A stretch of DNA of 64,000 bases, taken from NCBI RefSeq assembly GCF_009812055.1, contig NZ_WQNH01000025.1, positions 1-64,000 on the forward strand, given 5' to 3'. Below, one piece after another: positions 29,891 to 39,171 of this stretch. Position numbers and translations under genes: made by a program. The first letter of the stretch is position 1. The number at the start of each line of letters is the position of its first letter. The stretch comes from Chelativorans xinjiangensis (GTDB taxonomy: Bacteria; Pseudomonadota; Alphaproteobacteria; Rhizobiales; Rhizobiaceae). A model generated the notes under the pieces. The model was not told the origin of the DNA and did not search any database. It saw only the letters and a program-made list of their open reading frames with translations.

Positions 29891-30043
29891 ATGGTCATGA
29901 ACCTGCATGTCGCAGTCCCGACCGAGGCGCGATATGCCATCGACGCCTATCTTCGCAACAGGGAAGGCGATCTGGTGTGCATCGGCGACGCAGTTCGGGC
30001 CGTCCGGTGCAGAGCTTCACGCTGCAAGCTGAGCGACCGATAG
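29891..30043 (+). CDS. Unrecognised 50-residue protein
   Basis: Begins MVMNLHVAVPTEARYAIDAY after GGAGAGAAGAA, and ends with a basic, cysteine-containing tail. It has an Fnr box upstream with good spacing, which argues that something here was or is expressed. I do not recognise a family, and it may be the surviving start of a longer protein whose end was deleted. Confidence 0.4.
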   Translation: MVMNLHVAVPTEARYAIDAYLRNREGDLVCIGDAVRAVRCRASRCKLSDR

Positions 30044-30218
30044 CTTGGTGATGCCATCGCCGCGACTGCGATATCACGCGGCAATCGATGTCAAAGTCGG
30101 CCGACTGTATCGACGCAGCCGTTCCAGTCCGCGCATGAACCGCAAGCACATGCTCAACGTCGATTCGGATCCTTATTTGGTTTCAGGTACAGGAAAGGCA
30201 GCTTCCTTCCGCGCCGCC

Positions 30219-30232
30219 TTGATCTGTCTCAA
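30219..30232. promoter_or_regulatory. FixK/Fnr box (first of a pair)
   Basis: TTGATCTGTCTCAA, a perfect TTGA-N6-TCAA, 80 bp before the second box at 30299. Both lie ahead of the Usp remnant at 30483. Confidence 0.65.
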
Positions 30233-30298
30233 TGGGTAGCCGGGAAGCGCGGGTCCGTATTCGTCACATCGTCAATCGGTTTCACATTTCGACCTGGT

Positions 30299-30312
30299 TT
30301 GACGCGGATCAA
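30299..30312. promoter_or_regulatory. FixK/Fnr box (second of a pair)
   Basis: TTGACGCGGATCAA. At -41.5, transcription would start near 30347, about 136 nt before the ATG of the Usp remnant. Confidence 0.7.
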
Positions 30313-30482
30313 TGATCGGCGCGGCTGGGCGGCGCACAGTTTCGCCATCGACCGACACGCAACAGATCTGCTCCGCGGTGACGAGTACCAGACGCGGGAA
30401 CGCCGGCTCGGTGAAAGCCCGCCAAGACCGCGCAATCGCAACCGTTCTCCTCCCGCGCGAGCCTACCATTAGGGAGGCCGGT

Positions 30483-30765
30483 ATGCTGGCATCGCCGTCC
30501 GTATCGAACCATGTTCACCAATCCAACACGGAAGTCTCCGAACGATCGTCGTCGGCAGCGTCTTCGCCTGTTCTGGCTTGTCTCGACGCCTCCGCATCGG
30601 CGCGAAGGCTCATCCCCCATGCCATGGCGATAGCGGACGCGCTGAACGCGCCGCTGACGCTTCTCCACGTGCTGGGCCTGCCACCGCGGTCGGATGGGCC
30701 GGCCGATCCGGTGGAGTGGAGCATTCGCCGGCAGGAGGCTCGCGGTCGTGTCCGGCGGGCGGCGG
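30483..30765 (+). pseudogene. Universal-stress domain, N-terminal remnant
   Basis: From ATG 30483 the frame reads SSPVLACLDASASARRLIPH then AMAIADALNAPLTLLHVL and DPVEWSIRRQEARGRVRRAA, the N-terminal half of a Usp domain of the long type that often precedes a membrane protein. At about 30765 it breaks off and the DNA changes to the 3' end of a GH94 gene in another frame. The join looks like a deletion scar. Confidence 0.65.
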
Positions 30766-31330
30766 GAGAGGGGCGTCCACTTTCCCCGAAACTGGCGGGC
30801 AATATTCGCATGCGGCGGCATGGCTGGGTCATGCTTTCGCCCGGCTGGGCGAAGGCGACGAGGCGGCCAGGATTTTCAGCTTCCTCAACCCTGCCAGCCA
30901 TGCGTCAACCCGGACCGAAGCGAACCACTACCGCGTCGAACCCTATGCGGTGGCGGCCGACATCGCCAGCGTCGATCCGCACACGGGCCGAGGCGGCTGG
31001 ACCTGGTATACGGGCGCAGCCGCATGGACCTGGCGTCTCGGCGTCGAGGCGATCCTTGGGCTGAAAATGAGGTGCGGGCAGCTGGCGATCGATCCGGCCT
31101 TGCCCAAGGGCTGGGGCGGCTTCAAGGCGGAAATCAGGACGTCCGGCGGCACGTTGAATATCGCCGTCAAGGATCCCGGGAGAATCGGCCACGGCCGCGT
31201 CGAGATAAAGGTCGACGGCAAGGCGCATAGCGGCCCTGTCGCACTGCCGGGCGACGGCAAGATGCACAAGGTCGAAGTGCGCCTGAGGCCGATTTCCGCA
31301 CGGCGCCCAAAAGCGGCGGCTCGAATCTGA
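30766..31330 (+). pseudogene. GH94 (glucan phosphorylase/NdvB-like) C-terminal remnant
   Basis: The frame ETGGQYSHAAAWLGHAFARL, RVEPYAVAADIASVDPHTGR then GGWTWYTGAAAWTWRLGVEA and IDPALPKGWGGFKAEIRTSG matches the C-terminal end of glycoside hydrolase family 94 proteins, which in rhizobia include cyclic beta-1,2-glucan synthetase and cellobiose-type phosphorylases of thousands of residues. About 180 residues remain, fused out of frame to a Usp fragment. It cannot be active. Confidence 0.75.
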
Positions 31331-31364
31331 GCTGCGCGGCGAGGGCGCTGCACCCACCGTTTTT

Positions 31365-31910
31365 TCAGCCTCCAACCTGCCAGTTTGAGATGGCTTTGCT
31401 CGGGTAGATGAGCTGTATGATGTTAAGCACGCCGATTGTCCACACCGGCAATGTCCGCGCGAGGACAAAGCCGCCGACGCTTGCGACCGTGTCGGATACG
31501 GAGTTGATGACGCTGTCGCCGAAATAGCCCTGCGCGAGCGCCGCTTCCCGGTACCGATTGATGATGAGGGGCGTGTTCTCGAACACCTCCCAGCCGGCTT
31601 CGAGCCCGACAGCAAGTGCAAAGCGAAGGCCGATGGGGGAAGCTGGCGCCATGAGCCAGAGGAGCAGATAGAACGCAAGCCCGTGGATAACGTGCGTGTA
31701 GGTGTACCAGTCGGTGAGTTGTTGGGAATTCTCCGGGCCCAAGACTGCGCCGGACCAGAACCTTACATAGCCGCACTCACAGATTGCCGGTTGGCCCATG
31801 GCAAGAAGAACGAGCCCCTGGAGCATAATGAATCCGGCACCGACCAAGAGATTGGCCTTGAACGAAATCCTCGTGGACCATTTCGGGGCACCACTCTGCC
31901 ACGCGCTCAT
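31365..31910 (-). CDS. DUF2585 (UPF0314) membrane protein
   Basis: A 181-residue protein with four to five hydrophobic helices. Segments GYVRFWSGAVLGPENSQQLT, DWYTYTHVIHGLAFYLLLWL and GWEVFENTPLIINRYREAAL followed by YFGDSVINSVSD identify DUF2585, a family nearly confined to Alphaproteobacteria, related in fold to VanZ-like proteins. Start 31910 is chosen for the AAGGA 10 nt upstream; 31919 is also possible. Third gene in a minus-strand run behind the HMA-domain gene and the 260-residue membrane protein. Confidence 0.82.
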   Translation of the reverse strand: MSAWQSGAPKWSTRISFKANLLVGAGFIMLQGLVLLAMGQPAICECGYVRFWSGAVLGPENSQQLTDWYTYTHVIHGLAFYLLLWLMAPASPIGLRFALAVGLEAGWEVFENTPLIINRYREAALAQGYFGDSVINSVSDTVASVGGFVLARTLPVWTIGVLNIIQLIYPSKAISNWQVGG

Positions 31911-32028
31911 GCTTCGCATCCTTCTCGGCAGCCGATTGGTCCAAAGCTTCCACAAATCGCGGTGCACCCTCGCTCCCACGCCCGCGACACCTGTCCCTGA
32001 TGGATGAGCAGCGCGGGACCGCAAAAGC

Positions 32029-32811
32029 CTAAGACCAACCCAACAATCCTTTTACGAGATCGGGAATCGCCCCGGGCCCCAATGTACGCGCCATCACGAC
32101 GGTCACCGCGTAGTAGCCCCAATGCGTTACATATGAATAGGCAAAACCGTTCGGCACTCTTAGGATCAGGTATGGAAAGGCGAGCCCGAAGGCAGCGGCC
32201 AGTATCGAAAATCGCGCAACATACCCCCAAGATACATCACCGAAGGCCAATAGAACGTGCGCCGAGCCGAACAAGGTCGCGCAACAGAGCGATATTTTGC
32301 GAAGGCTGCAGTTTTCGGCCGACAAGGTGAGAACGAGGGCCACGACGAGGAGCTGCTGGAAAAGGATCTCGATCGATTTCGGCAGGAAGTACCAAGGCGT
32401 GGCAAGCGGAAGCTCCGGTGGATTGATCCCTTCGTGCGGGTCAAACGGGGGCAAGGCAGGAAGCAGATAGGCCGCGAACATCACGCTCACTGCAAAAGCG
32501 AGAGACCATACGATGATACTCGTCAGGCGATTCTCGAAGGTGGCCCATCTGGCGTAGAGAGGCCAGCTGGCATACTGGGGCCAGAATGCGATGATCCCGA
32601 TGCCTGTCCAAAAAAAGTAGTACAGCGCGGTTGCTATCGGGCCATCATTATAGTCGGATTTCTCTCCCAGCGCGGGCAGCAGGAAATAGTATCCGATGTC
32701 GGAAGCGATCCAAATGCCTGCAATTAACCCAATCGTCAATTTGAGCTGTGCAGGGTCGCGCGTGGGGGCGCTGCTGGAGGAACCGTCTGGCATGTTGTCA
32801 CCTTGATCCAT
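32029..32811 (-). CDS. Seven-helix membrane protein, unknown
   Basis: A 260-residue protein with about seven hydrophobic segments. The central and C-terminal part (FGSAHVLLAFGDVSWGYVAR, FSILAAAFGLAFPYLIL, THWGYYAVTVVMA) vaguely resembles the CPBP/CAAX-protease membrane fold with its second histidine motif, but the catalytic EExxR pair is not evident. I would call it a CPBP-like membrane protein of unknown function. It starts 25 bp after the HMA-domain gene and is probably co-transcribed with it and with DUF2585. Confidence 0.6.
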   Translation of the reverse strand: MDQGDNMPDGSSSSAPTRDPAQLKLTIGLIAGIWIASDIGYYFLLPALGEKSDYNDGPIATALYYFFWTGIGIIAFWPQYASWPLYARWATFENRLTSIIVWSLAFAVSVMFAAYLLPALPPFDPHEGINPPELPLATPWYFLPKSIEILFQQLLVVALVLTLSAENCSLRKISLCCATLFGSAHVLLAFGDVSWGYVARFSILAAAFGLAFPYLILRVPNGFAYSYVTHWGYYAVTVVMARTLGPGAIPDLVKGLLGWS

Positions 32812-32835
32812 GAACGCCAGGCCGCCTTGCGCAGC

Positions 32836-33546
32836 TCAACGGAGCTTGTGCGCGGACAACCTCAAACCGCCAGGTGATCGGGGACGTGGGAACAGTGATC
32901 GTTCTGGAGGCGTGGGACCTCCGGTGATGGCCAGTTCAGCGCGTCTCGGACAGGGCAGACTCAGCACGCCGAGCAGCATGCGATATTCTTCCTCGCGCAC
33001 GATCTGCTCCGGATCGGAATCCTCTTCGACCGCCGCCTTGATCGCTGCCGCCTTGGGCTCCGCGATCTTGTGCCCTGACGACTCGATGGCACGCCGGATG
33101 GCCTCGAAATCGACCGTGCTCGGATCATATTCCACGTCCCCTGCGCTGGTCCCGAGATTGGCCCGCGCCGAGAGCACACCCGGCGTCATCCGCAGGGCGA
33201 GCTCGATGCGCATTTCGCAGGACGAGCAGTGCATCGACTTGATGGGGATGCGGACCGTGGCAGCCCCGGGCGAATAGCCGGCGGTACGGATGGCCTTTAC
33301 CAGGTCCATGGCGTTGACGCGGGCCGGGTGGTAGTCGACCGTTGCCAGTTTGTTGGCGAGATTGACGTGGGCGGAGATCACACCATCGATCGCCTGAAGC
33401 GCCTTCTCGACGGCTGGCGCACAATGCGAGCAGGTCATGCCGCCCATCGTCATGTCGATGTGGCGACGCTCGGCGGCCCGCGGCTCGACTTGCTCCAGTA
33501 GCCTCAGTTCGAGATCCTCCCTCGTAGCTTCTTTCGCTTCGGCCAT
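32836..33546 (-). pseudogene. Copper ATPase N-terminus: two HMA domains only
   Basis: A 236-residue frame. Two heavy-metal-associated domains carry their CxxC pairs (MGGMTCSHCAPAVEKAL, residues about 30-95; SMHCSSCEMRIELAL, about 100-165). The acidic linker EEDSDPEQIVREEEYRMLL then begins the sequence that precedes the first helix of copper P-type ATPases, but the frame runs into an unrelated arginine-rich tail at about 32967. Some 600 residues are missing. The stub could still act as a soluble two-domain copper-binding protein. Confidence 0.75.
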
Positions 33547-33709
33547 GCGTGTCTCCTTCGGCCTGGTTGAAGCTCAGCACCGCCGTCCAGATCGTGCTCG
33601 TTCCCCCACGGCGCCGGGCTGGCCCTGAGGCACTGGCAATATCGAGCGCCCACTGAAGGAACGGGGCAACGCTCACTTTCATCCTAGGCGCCGGTGCCGG
33701 CCCAATCCC

Positions 33710-33723
33710 TTGATCCTGGTCAA
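33710..33723. promoter_or_regulatory. FixK/Fnr box ahead of the HMA-domain gene
   Basis: TTGATCCTGGTCAA. Leftward at -41.5, transcription would start near 33668, about 122 nt before the HMA gene start. Confidence 0.7.
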
Positions 33724-33848
33724 ACAGCGATCAGGCTGGGAGGTCAGATCCTGCCGGATGAGCGCAGCGATGTTTTGCGCGGGGTCTATCGAGAGGCATA
33801 AGCCAATCCATGGCCAACGCGATCTTTCCAGCCAAGCTTCCAGAAGGC

Positions 33849-34287
33849 TTAGCGATCCCCATGCAGTCGCGCCGCTCGCGCTTCAAAGGCGGTAACGGTT
33901 GCTACAGTGATGCCGCGCAGGATCGGCTCGACCATCCTCTCAAGGACCTTGGAACGGAGATCGAATTGCGCAGATAAGGTTATCCGCGTCCGCCCATCGG
34001 GGTACGGGTCGAAGATCCAGGATAAGCAGAACGACCGAAAAGGCGGTTCGCTCGAAACCACTTCGATCCGCTGAGGCGGGCTCAGAATCGTCTTCGAGCC
34101 CGAATCTCGCGCGCAGAGGACCAAGACCGATGGTCTGGTCGGTCCAGTAGGTATTTCCTTCGCGTCTGGTGATGCGCGCCGCCTTCCACGAGGGCAAGAA
34201 TTCCGGGTACTGCTCGACATCGGCGGCGATATCGAAGAGCACCTCGCTATCGTATGGTAGCACACGTTCGAAACTGTAGCTCGTCAT
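33849..34287 (-). pseudogene. SRPBCC / RatA-like (polyketide cyclase fold) gene, frameshifted
   Basis: The frame from 34287 reads MTSYSFERVLPYDSEVLFDI then AADVEQYPEFLPSWKAARIT, the start of a RatA/COQ10-type START-fold protein. Near 34100 one extra G in a GGG run moves the sense to another frame, which continues with IEVVSSEPPFRSFCLSWIFD, and AQFDLRSKVLERMVEPILRG. With that base removed the protein would be about 145 residues, normal length. A single-base lesion could also be a sequencing error. Confidence 0.75.
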
Positions 34288-34415
34288 CTCGAGAGAGCTT
34301 TCGCTCTGAGCTCGGCCCGGCATTCGCGCCAGTTGCAACGGTAATCGACGTGGTCGCAGCTGCAGTCGCGCGCGGCAGCAGAGTCTCGCGACTGGAAACA
34401 GAAGCCGGCTCTCAA
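34284..34415 (-). CDS. Possible small cysteine-rich protein
   Basis: A 43-residue frame from TTG 34415, whose end DCSCDHVDYRCNWRECRAEL is rich in cysteine and looks coding. Its TGA overlaps the ATG of the SRPBCC gene (ATGA), the usual mark of coupled genes, and an Fnr box lies 128 bp upstream. No ATG exists in the frame, so the true start is unknown. It might bind a metal, which is conjecture. Confidence 0.35.
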   Translation of the reverse strand: MRAGFCFQSRDSAAARDCSCDHVDYRCNWRECRAELRAKALSR

Positions 34416-34542
34416 CGCCGAGGGCTGATAGCCCCCTGGCGCAACAATCCATAGTCAATGCAGCCCTCTCCAGCCCCACACGCTGTCATGTCCGCCATGC
34501 ATAATCATACGAAAAGCCAGATGCAGATCCGATCCGGCGTCC

Positions 34543-34556
34543 TTGACGTGCGTCAA
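34543..34556. promoter_or_regulatory. FixK/Fnr box for the SRPBCC region
   Basis: TTGACGTGCGTCAA. The only minus-strand genes downstream are the cysteine-rich frame and the SRPBCC gene; to the right lies the end of the UbiB-like gene, so a leftward promoter is implied. Confidence 0.7.
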
Positions 34557-34577
34557 ATGCGATATCGGCTTCCCGGA

Positions 34578-36182
34578 TCAAAGGCCGCCGGTGCGACGGA
34601 CTGAGCGAGCAAGATGCCAAGAGAGCCACAGCGCCAGTCCATAGCCGATCACCGCCAGCAGCGGCACGTCGCCAAACACGCGAGGACCGACACTGTGGAG
34701 CATGAGCAACGACGACCCGACATAGAGCCCGAGCGTCACCATCGCGACTGCAATCCGGTTGTTTCCGCGGTTCATCTCCCGCCCAAGTGATTCCAGTCCT
34801 TCGTGCTGGATGCGGATCGGGACGCGACCGCCTTCCCGCTGCATCTTGTGGAGCCAAACAGCCAGCAAGCCCGGCACGTCCTGTGCGGCGAGTGCGATCT
34901 CTTGCCTGAGCCGCGCAAGATCGCCCAACGGCGGCTTTTCTCGGATGAGCGCCTTCAGCATCTCCTCGCCACGCGCGACCAGCGTATCAAGGATCCGGAG
35001 ATCCGGATCGAGTGTTCTGAGCGTGGCCTCTCCAATGAAGAGCGCGCGCATCAGGATCAGTAGATTGTGGGGCACGCCGATGTTTTGGCCGCTACCGAGC
35101 CGGGTGACCTGTAGGAAGGCCTCGGCCAGCGACCAGTCCTTCAGGGGGCGGCCGGCGTAGTCACCAAGGATCTCCTCAATGCTCCGTACGAATTCCGCAC
35201 GATCCATCTGTCCGCCAAGGATGCCAAGATCGATTGCCGCATCGAGGGTCCATTCCGGATCCGAATGGACGAAGCCCTGCAGGAACATCGCCAGTCCCCT
35301 CCGTGTCTCCCGGCTCAGATAGCCGACCAGGCCGAAATCGTGAAAGCAGATGCGTCCCTCGGGCGTTATGAAGAGATTTCCTGGATGCGGGTCCCCGTGG
35401 AACAGCCCAACGACGAAGAACTGATGGAGGTAGGCATCGACCAGGACTTGTGCGAGGCGCGGCCCATCCGGCCTGACGGCCGGATCATCGACCCGGTGGC
35501 CACCACTCAGTGTCTGGACAAGCACAGCTTCGGAGACGAGGTCGTCCACAGCATCAGGCACATGGATGGTGGCCCAGTCCTTGAACGCTTCGACAAAGCG
35601 CCGGATATTGCGTGCCTCCTGTCGGAAATCTGTCTCCTTGCGCAGGTTCGTCCAGATTTCCTGGACCAGGCGGACCGGCTGGAAGCGCGACAGGCGCGGT
35701 GCGACGATCACGACAAAGCGCGCGACCGCGATGAGGGTGCGCATGTCACGGTCGATCTGCGGGGCAATATCGGGGCGGCGGACCTTTACGATGACGCGAC
35801 GCCCATCCTTCAGCCGGGCCCTATGGACCTGCGCGATTGAAGCCGCCGCCATCGGCTGATCCTCGAATTCCGCGAAAAGCGTCCCGATCGGCTGCTTGAG
35901 GCCCTGCTCCACTTCCGCGCGTGCTACAGAGGAGGGAAAAGGAGCTACCTTGTCATGCAGATCGCTGAGCGCGATAAGGTAGTCGTCGGGCAGCAGGTCT
36001 CCCCGCAGGCTGAGAGCCTGGCCGAACTTTACGAAGGTGGGGCCGAGTCGTTCGAGCGTGCTGCGAAATCGCTGTGGCACGGTCTGTCCCTGAGCACTCG
36101 GCCATAGGCGCCGGCGAACCGCAAGCATGAGCAGGCCGGCAAAGGCAGCTGCTATGCGGAGGGCTCGAAGCGGCAGCAACAT
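34578..36182 (-). CDS. ABC1/UbiB-family atypical kinase
   Basis: A 534-residue protein with the KxGQ signature (LGPTFVKFGQALSLRGDLLP), the alanine-rich nucleotide loop AAASIAQVHRARL, the catalytic FHGDPHPGNLF and the metal-binding FHDFGLVGYL. Two helices near the C-terminus anchor it in the membrane. UbiB homologues support ubiquinone synthesis or lipid handling through ATPase activity. It shares a box-bearing spacer with ftsH; leftward use of the box would give an 87-nt leader. Confidence 0.88.
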   Translation of the reverse strand: MLLPLRALRIAAAFAGLLMLAVRRRLWPSAQGQTVPQRFRSTLERLGPTFVKFGQALSLRGDLLPDDYLIALSDLHDKVAPFPSSVARAEVEQGLKQPIGTLFAEFEDQPMAAASIAQVHRARLKDGRRVIVKVRRPDIAPQIDRDMRTLIAVARFVVIVAPRLSRFQPVRLVQEIWTNLRKETDFRQEARNIRRFVEAFKDWATIHVPDAVDDLVSEAVLVQTLSGGHRVDDPAVRPDGPRLAQVLVDAYLHQFFVVGLFHGDPHPGNLFITPEGRICFHDFGLVGYLSRETRRGLAMFLQGFVHSDPEWTLDAAIDLGILGGQMDRAEFVRSIEEILGDYAGRPLKDWSLAEAFLQVTRLGSGQNIGVPHNLLILMRALFIGEATLRTLDPDLRILDTLVARGEEMLKALIREKPPLGDLARLRQEIALAAQDVPGLLAVWLHKMQREGGRVPIRIQHEGLESLGREMNRGNNRIAVAMVTLGLYVGSSLLMLHSVGPRVFGDVPLLAVIGYGLALWLSWHLARSVRRTGGL

Positions 36183-36303
36183 ATCCTCGCGAGTCGATCA
36201 CGCCGCAGCACCAGTTGACGTCGTTGAGCCAAGCGCTCTCTTTGCGGTCGGCGGCGTCAGGTTAGCATCCGCACCAAAAGAGTACTGCCACGCTGCTCCG
36301 GCC

Positions 36304-36317
36304 TTGATCTCGCTCAA
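36304..36317. promoter_or_regulatory. FixK/Fnr box between ubiB-like and ftsH genes
   Basis: TTGATCTCGCTCAA. Rightward at -41.5 the start would be near 36352, 38 nt before ftsH; leftward near 36269. It may serve both. Confidence 0.75.
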
Positions 36318-36389
36318 TCCGCGTGGAGCGCGGTGCCGGTAGACTTGTTTGCAGCAAGACAAGGCCGTTGGTCTGGAGAGCGAAAATCC

Positions 36390-38249
36390 ATGGACAAGCA
36401 GACACGCTTCAATGTCTGGTATGTTTTGGCGGCGCTCCTGCTCATGTCGGTCTTTCAGCTGCTGCTGTCGCAAACCAACCATGTGACCACCGTTCCCTAC
36501 AGCGAATTCGAGTCCCTTCTGAAAGACGGCCGGATCAGCGAGGTGGTCATCACTTCACAACAGATCCGGGGCACGCTGAAAGGCGCAGCGGAGGACGGAC
36601 CGCAGCATGTGGTCGCAACCCGGGTCGATCCGGCCTTGGCCTCGCGCCTCGATCAGTACGATGTGCCGTTTTCTGCTGTTGTCGAGACAACGTTTCTGCG
36701 TGATCTCCTGTCCTGGGTGATCCCCATTGCCCTGATCTTCGGCCTGTGGATGTTCGTCTTTCGCCGTATCGCAGAACGGCAGGGGCTTGGCGGCATGATG
36801 TCGATCGGGAAGAGCAAGGCGAAGGTCTATGTCGAGACGGACATCAAGGTGAGCTTCAACGACGTCGCGGGCGTCGATGAAGCCAAGGGCGAGTTGCAGG
36901 AGATCGTCGACTTCCTGAAGGATCCGCCCCGGCACAGCCGGCTCGGCGCGCGTATGCCCAAGGGCATTCTGCTCGTGGGGCCGCCGGGAACAGGCAAGAC
37001 GCTGCTTGCACGCGCTGTGGCAGGAGAAGCGGGCGTGCCGTTCTTCTCCATCGGTGGCTCCGAATTCGTCGAAATGTTCGTCGGCGTCGGAGCCGCGCGG
37101 GTGCGCGACCTTTTCGAGCAGGCGCGCAAGGCCGCGCCGGCCATCATCTTCATAGACGAGCTCGACGCTCTCGGCAGGGCGCGTGGCGCCTTTCCGTGGG
37201 GCGGCGGCCATGACGAGAAGGAGCAGACGCTCAATCAGTTGCTTTCGGAGATGGACGGCTTCGATCCGCGGGAGGGAGTGATCCTGCTTGCCGCGACGAA
37301 CCGTCCGGAAATCCTGGATCCCGCCCTGCTGCGCGCCGGGCGCTTCGACCGGCAGGTACTGGTCGACCGCCCCGACAAGATCGGACGGGCGCAAATCCTG
37401 CGCGTGCACGCAAACAAAGTCAACCTGGCGCCGGACACCGACCTCGATCAGATAGCTGCGATAACCCCGGGCTTCAGCGGAGCCGACCTCGCCAATCTCG
37501 TCAACGAAGCGACGCTGTTGGCAACGCGGAGGGGAGGCGAGTCAGTCACGATGGCCGACTTTACCCGTGCGATCGAGCGCATCGTCGCTGGGCTGGAGAA
37601 GAAGAGCAGGATTCTCAATCCGCACGAGCGCATGGTTGTTGCCTATCACGAGCTTGGCCATGCCTTCGTCGCCATGGCCCTGCCCGGCACCGACACAGTG
37701 CACAAGGTGTCGATCATCCCGCGGGGCGTCGGCGCGCTCGGCTACACGATCCAGAGGCCGACCGAGGACCGCTATCTGATGTCACGGAAGGAGTTGGAAG
37801 ACAGGATGGCGGTATTGCTCGGCGGGCGGGCGGCCGAGAGCATCGTGTTCGGCGAGGTTTCCACCGGGGCTGCCGACGATCTCGTGAAGACGACGGACAT
37901 CGCCCGGAGCATGGTGACCCGTTTCGGCATGGCTGAAGGTCTTGGCCCGATCGCCTACGAGGATGAACCCAACCGTTTTCTCGGCACTGCGCCGATGCCA
38001 GGAATGCTTGAGCGGCGATACAGCGAGAGCACCACCCAGCGGATCGACGACGCCGTGCGCGAACTCGTGAACGCGGCGTTGGAGAGAGCGACATCGTTGC
38101 TTGAAGAGCGGCGCGAGACGTTGGACAAGGCGGCGGAGGTGCTGCTGGCTCGCGAGACGCTGAGCGGGGAGGAACTGAAGACGCTCTTCAGCGATGCGGA
38201 AGACAGCGCCGGGAGATCGGTGGTGAGCGGTGCGCAAAGCGCGGCGTGA
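36390..38249 (+). CDS. ftsH: ATP-dependent zinc metalloprotease FtsH (accessory copy)
   Basis: A 619-residue membrane AAA protease. Two N-terminal helices (about 8-28 and 112-130) bracket a periplasmic domain. The AAA module has Walker [20 protein letters not shown], Walker [14 protein letters not shown] and the SRH arginines ([19 protein letters not shown]). The M41 zinc site is YHELGHAFV, with HELGH in place of the common HEAGH. ATG 36390 is preferred to 36333 for its GGAGAG upstream. It is smaller than housekeeping FtsH and sits in the Fnr island, so it is probably a low-oxygen paralog that removes damaged membrane proteins. Confidence 0.93.
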   Translation: MDKQTRFNVWYVLAALLLMSVFQLLLSQTNHVTTVPYSEFESLLKDGRISEVVITSQQIRGTLKGAAEDGPQHVVATRVDPALASRLDQYDVPFSAVVETTFLRDLLSWVIPIALIFGLWMFVFRRIAERQGLGGMMSIGKSKAKVYVETDIKVSFNDVAGVDEAKGELQEIVDFLKDPPRHSRLGARMPKGILLVGPPGTGKTLLARAVAGEAGVPFFSIGGSEFVEMFVGVGAARVRDLFEQARKAAPAIIFIDELDALGRARGAFPWGGGHDEKEQTLNQLLSEMDGFDPREGVILLAATNRPEILDPALLRAGRFDRQVLVDRPDKIGRAQILRVHANKVNLAPDTDLDQIAAITPGFSGADLANLVNEATLLATRRGGESVTMADFTRAIERIVAGLEKKSRILNPHERMVVAYHELGHAFVAMALPGTDTVHKVSIIPRGVGALGYTIQRPTEDRYLMSRKELEDRMAVLLGGRAAESIVFGEVSTGAADDLVKTTDIARSMVTRFGMAEGLGPIAYEDEPNRFLGTAPMPGMLERRYSESTTQRIDDAVRELVNAALERATSLLEERRETLDKAAEVLLARETLSGEELKTLFSDAEDSAGRSVVSGAQSAA

Positions 38250-38460
38250 TCCACATTGGCTGACGGCGTCCTCGCCGGCGCAAGTGGCGGTGTCAACAAC
38301 GGGCGTCGAAACGCGATCGTAGATGACCATCCCCTCTCGGCGTCCGAACGATCCTGACCGAGGCCGCCGTGCCGCTCGTCGGAAAACGGGAAGCGATGCT
38401 TCGGTTGAAATACCCAACGGAAATGAGCGCTCTCCCGCTGGAAGGGAGGTCATTGCGAAG

Positions 38461-39168
38461 ATGAAAGAAACGGTCCTTACCGCGCAGGCGCTGACCAAGA
38501 TCTACCTCTCCGGCGAGGTGGAGGTCCAGGCACTGCGCGGTGTCGACCTTGATGTCCGGGCCGGCGAAGTGGTTGTCCTGCTCGGCCCCTCGGGAAGCGG
38601 CAAGTCGACTCTCTTGAACATAATCGGCGGCCTCGATCACGCCACGAGCGGCCGCGTGCTCTTTCAGGATCTGGAGCTTACCTCCTTAGGCGATCAGGCG
38701 CTCACGGACTATCGCCGTCGGCACGTCGGCTTCATCTTCCAATTCTACAACCTGATACCGAGCCTCACGGCCTATGAGAACGTCGCGCTGGTAACAGAGA
38801 TCGCAGACAATCCCATGGAGCCGGAGGATGCGCTGGCGCTCGTCGGGTTGGAAGCGCGGATGGACCATTTCCCGGCCCAGCTTTCCGGTGGCGAACAGCA
38901 GCGCGTGGCTGTCGCGCGCGTGATCGCCAAGCGGCCGGACGTGCTGCTGTGCGACGAGCCGACCGGAGCGCTTGATTCAAAGACCGGCATCCGGGTGATC
39001 GAGGCGCTGCTTGCTATCAATGCTCAGCTCGGCACGACGACGCTCATCATTACGCACAATGCCGGTATCCAGGCCGTGGCCCACCGTGTGATTTCCTTTA
39101 CGGACGGCCGTGTGTCTGCGATTCACGAGAATGAAGTGCGGCTCGCCGCAAGCGGCGTGAGTTGGTGA
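38461..39168 (+). CDS. ABC transporter ATP-binding protein (LolD/MacB type)
   Basis: A 235-residue ATPase with Walker [21 protein letters not shown], signature [19 protein letters not shown] and Walker [29 protein letters not shown] and [18 protein letters not shown] are characteristic of the MacB/LolD branch. ATG 38461 follows GGAGGTC. It is the first of three tightly packed export genes and lies 211 bp behind ftsH. Confidence 0.93.
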   Translation: MKETVLTAQALTKIYLSGEVEVQALRGVDLDVRAGEVVVLLGPSGSGKSTLLNIIGGLDHATSGRVLFQDLELTSLGDQALTDYRRRHVGFIFQFYNLIPSLTAYENVALVTEIADNPMEPEDALALVGLEARMDHFPAQLSGGEQQRVAVARVIAKRPDVLLCDEPTGALDSKTGIRVIEALLAINAQLGTTTLIITHNAGIQAVAHRVISFTDGRVSAIHENEVRLAASGVSW

Positions 39169-39171
39169 GCT

